From: Candidatus Lokiarchaeota archaeon | GTDB taxonomy: Archaea; Asgardarchaeota; Thorarchaeia; Thorarchaeales; Thorarchaeaceae | DNA: 52,542 nucleotides | Direction of reading: 5' to 3' | NCBI GenBank assembly: GCA_014730275.1 | Contig: WJIL01000011.1 | Coordinates: 1-52,542, forward strand | Shown: in pieces, positions 51,678 through 52,542 of the stretch | How positions within the stretch are numbered: the first letter of the stretch is position 1 | Layout: every line of letters starts with the position of its first letter | Position numbers and translations under genes: made by a program | The notes under the pieces: model-generated | What the model was told of the DNA's origin: nothing | Database searches by the model: none | The model's input: only the letters and a program-made list of their open reading frames with translations

Positions 51678-51696
51678 TAAACTGGGGTGCCCAGTT
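51678..51696. terminator. Strong terminator-like hairpin
   Basis: AAACTGGG-GTG-CCCAGTTT, a perfect 8-bp stem followed by T, lies between the small Cys-rich ORF and the stop of the reverse-strand TIR-like gene. The flanking 51602-51735 holds no gene. Confidence 0.6.
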
Positions 51697-51735
51697 TTGA
51701 ATCTGCCCAACATCGGAACAGTATAAACCAGATAA

Positions 51736-52542
51736 CTACGAATACTTGGACAAGATTTCAGGAATCCCCTCATTGAGCATCCAATAAATTCCCTTCACCG
51801 AAAATGTCCACTGATTTTCTGATTCGGTGAAATATTCGTCCAAATCTCCTATTCTACCCCTCAATATACGAGACACCGTGCCTTGGTTTAGTTCCGTTTC
51901 CTCAACTAGCTCGTTTTGTGTCCTTGTATTGGGATAAGCCCTCAAAAGAGCTAGAACTATCCTATGTCCTCCATCCTCAACGCCCCTAATCCTCCATTCT
52001 TCTTCTATTAGCTTCCAGAACTTCCTTACCACCCTGCTTCTTGCACGAGCAATTCTTTGGTTGAGATAACCCTCGGGTGTCTGAAGTGGCTGACGTGTAA
52101 GCGGCGGGAGTTCGGGAATGTCATTCAAGGTTTCTAAAATATCTTCTTTTAGCTTGTCCGGGTTAGCTACTTGAGCGGGATTTGACGAGTCTCGTTCATA
52201 TTTGATTACATGAAAGCTCTTAGTATCAAAAGGCAGCTTCCCACGATCCTGCGCCAACAAAATGAATGGTCTTCCAAACCCCCAAGCAAGACCAGTCTCT
52301 AGAAACACATTAGCATTTGGCCCAGACAAATCGGCAATTACGGCTCGTGATTCTTGGATATTGGCACATATTTTGCACCAGATTTCGGGCTTTCTGAAAT
52401 CTTTGTCAGCTCGAAGGACCGTCCAACTGGGAAGGCCTTCAAGAATCTCATCAAATAGAGTTTGAAGCGACTGATTTTCACAAAATGGCATCAAAACGAA
52501 TAATTTGTTGGGATCATAGACGATGCTGGCTCCACATTGGCC
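51736..52542 (-). CDS. TIR/2'-deoxyribosyltransferase-like protein with C-terminal HTH (continues past the window)
   Basis: The frame is open to the window edge, so the true start lies outside; an inner start at 52494 would miss the first strand (LFVLMPF). Residues after it match the nucleoside-deoxyribosyltransferase/TIR-like fold: LFDEILEGLPSW, then ICANIQESRAVIADLSGPNANVFLETGLAWGFGRPFILL, where the Glu in NVFLETG is the usual catalytic acid of this group. The last 100 residues hold an HTH: LLRAYPNTRTQNELVEETEL, NQGTVSRILRGR. Possible N-terminal zinc part (CGASIVYDP at the edge). In defence systems such folds cleave NAD or nucleotides, or sense them. Confidence 0.7.
   Translation of the reverse strand, partial: GQCGASIVYDPNKLFVLMPFCENQSLQTLFDEILEGLPSWTVLRADKDFRKPEIWCKICANIQESRAVIADLSGPNANVFLETGLAWGFGRPFILLAQDRGKLPFDTKSFHVIKYERDSSNPAQVANPDKLKEDILETLNDIPELPPLTRQPLQTPEGYLNQRIARARSRVVRKFWKLIEEEWRIRGVEDGGHRIVLALLRAYPNTRTQNELVEETELNQGTVSRILRGRIGDLDEYFTESENQWTFSVKGIYWMLNEGIPEILSKYS

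Noticed and set aside
43897-52542. CRISPR array or insertion sequence in the repeat-rich island
   Set aside because: Repeats are few, unequal and far apart, with no spacers, and I see no transposase, integrase or Cas gene.

Overview
The window is archaeal. The 23S rRNA gene (about 40860-43934) has archaeal signature blocks, and many genes have a TATA-like box about 25-35 bases before the start codon, often with almost no leader. Gene content fits an anaerobic archaeon that uses coenzyme F420 and Fe-S clusters: three luciferase-like F420-type oxidoreductases, superoxide reductase, rubrerythrin- and encapsulin-type ferritin domains, SufC/SufBD and endonuclease III. Several genes look bacterial (full-length transketolase, RNase PH, Eis-like acetyltransferase), and there is a seven-bladed WD40 protein. 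A mesophilic Asgard archaeon, perhaps of the Thorarchaeia type, is my best guess. That is inference from gene mix, moderate GC and a 23S gene with no 16S or tRNA beside it; no lineage marker was tested.

Layout. 1-9138 holds a partial F420-type enzyme, a MoaD/ThiS-like protein with a broken 5' end, an FTR1 iron permease, EamA and MFS transporters, a bacterio-opsin-activator type HTH regulator, TrmO, a SagB-type nitroreductase and an ArsR regulator overlapping a metal P1B-ATPase. 9236-16561 holds a methyltransferase, ferritin and HEAT proteins, transketolase, a decayed GNAT gene, three unknown membrane proteins and superoxide reductase. 16697-18917 is a divergent pair: a threonine-synthase-like protein fused to a PadR-type winged helix and lacking the PLP lysine, facing an ECF transporter S component. 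18950-26901 holds unknown proteins, rubrerythrin, C_GCAxxG_C_C and PEBP proteins, suf genes, nth and an MFS gene. 26902-28046 is gene-poor, with a cluster of very small reverse-strand ORFs. 28047-40354 holds two large multi-HTH regulators, two F420-type enzymes, Eis-like and GNAT acetyltransferases, uridine phosphorylase, an M28 peptidase, WD40 and nucleotidyltransferase proteins and RNase PH.

23S and the island behind it. From 43.9 kb to the end the DNA is more AT-rich and gene-poor and looks like an insertion hotspot at the 3' end of the 23S gene. The last 38 bases of the gene plus its trailer (43897-44015) recur 3500 bp downstream (47397-47515), and diverged copies of the trailer recur near 48985 and 50790. 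Between the copies lie a CPBP membrane protease, a membrane-anchored beta-propeller protein, tiny proteins preceded by two copies of a 62-bp promoter or leader box, a YwgA/Panacea-like plus PIN toxin-antitoxin candidate, and a TIR/deoxyribosyltransferase-like protein with a C-terminal HTH that runs off the end. This island and the threonine-synthase/PadR fusion are the two most interesting parts of the window.
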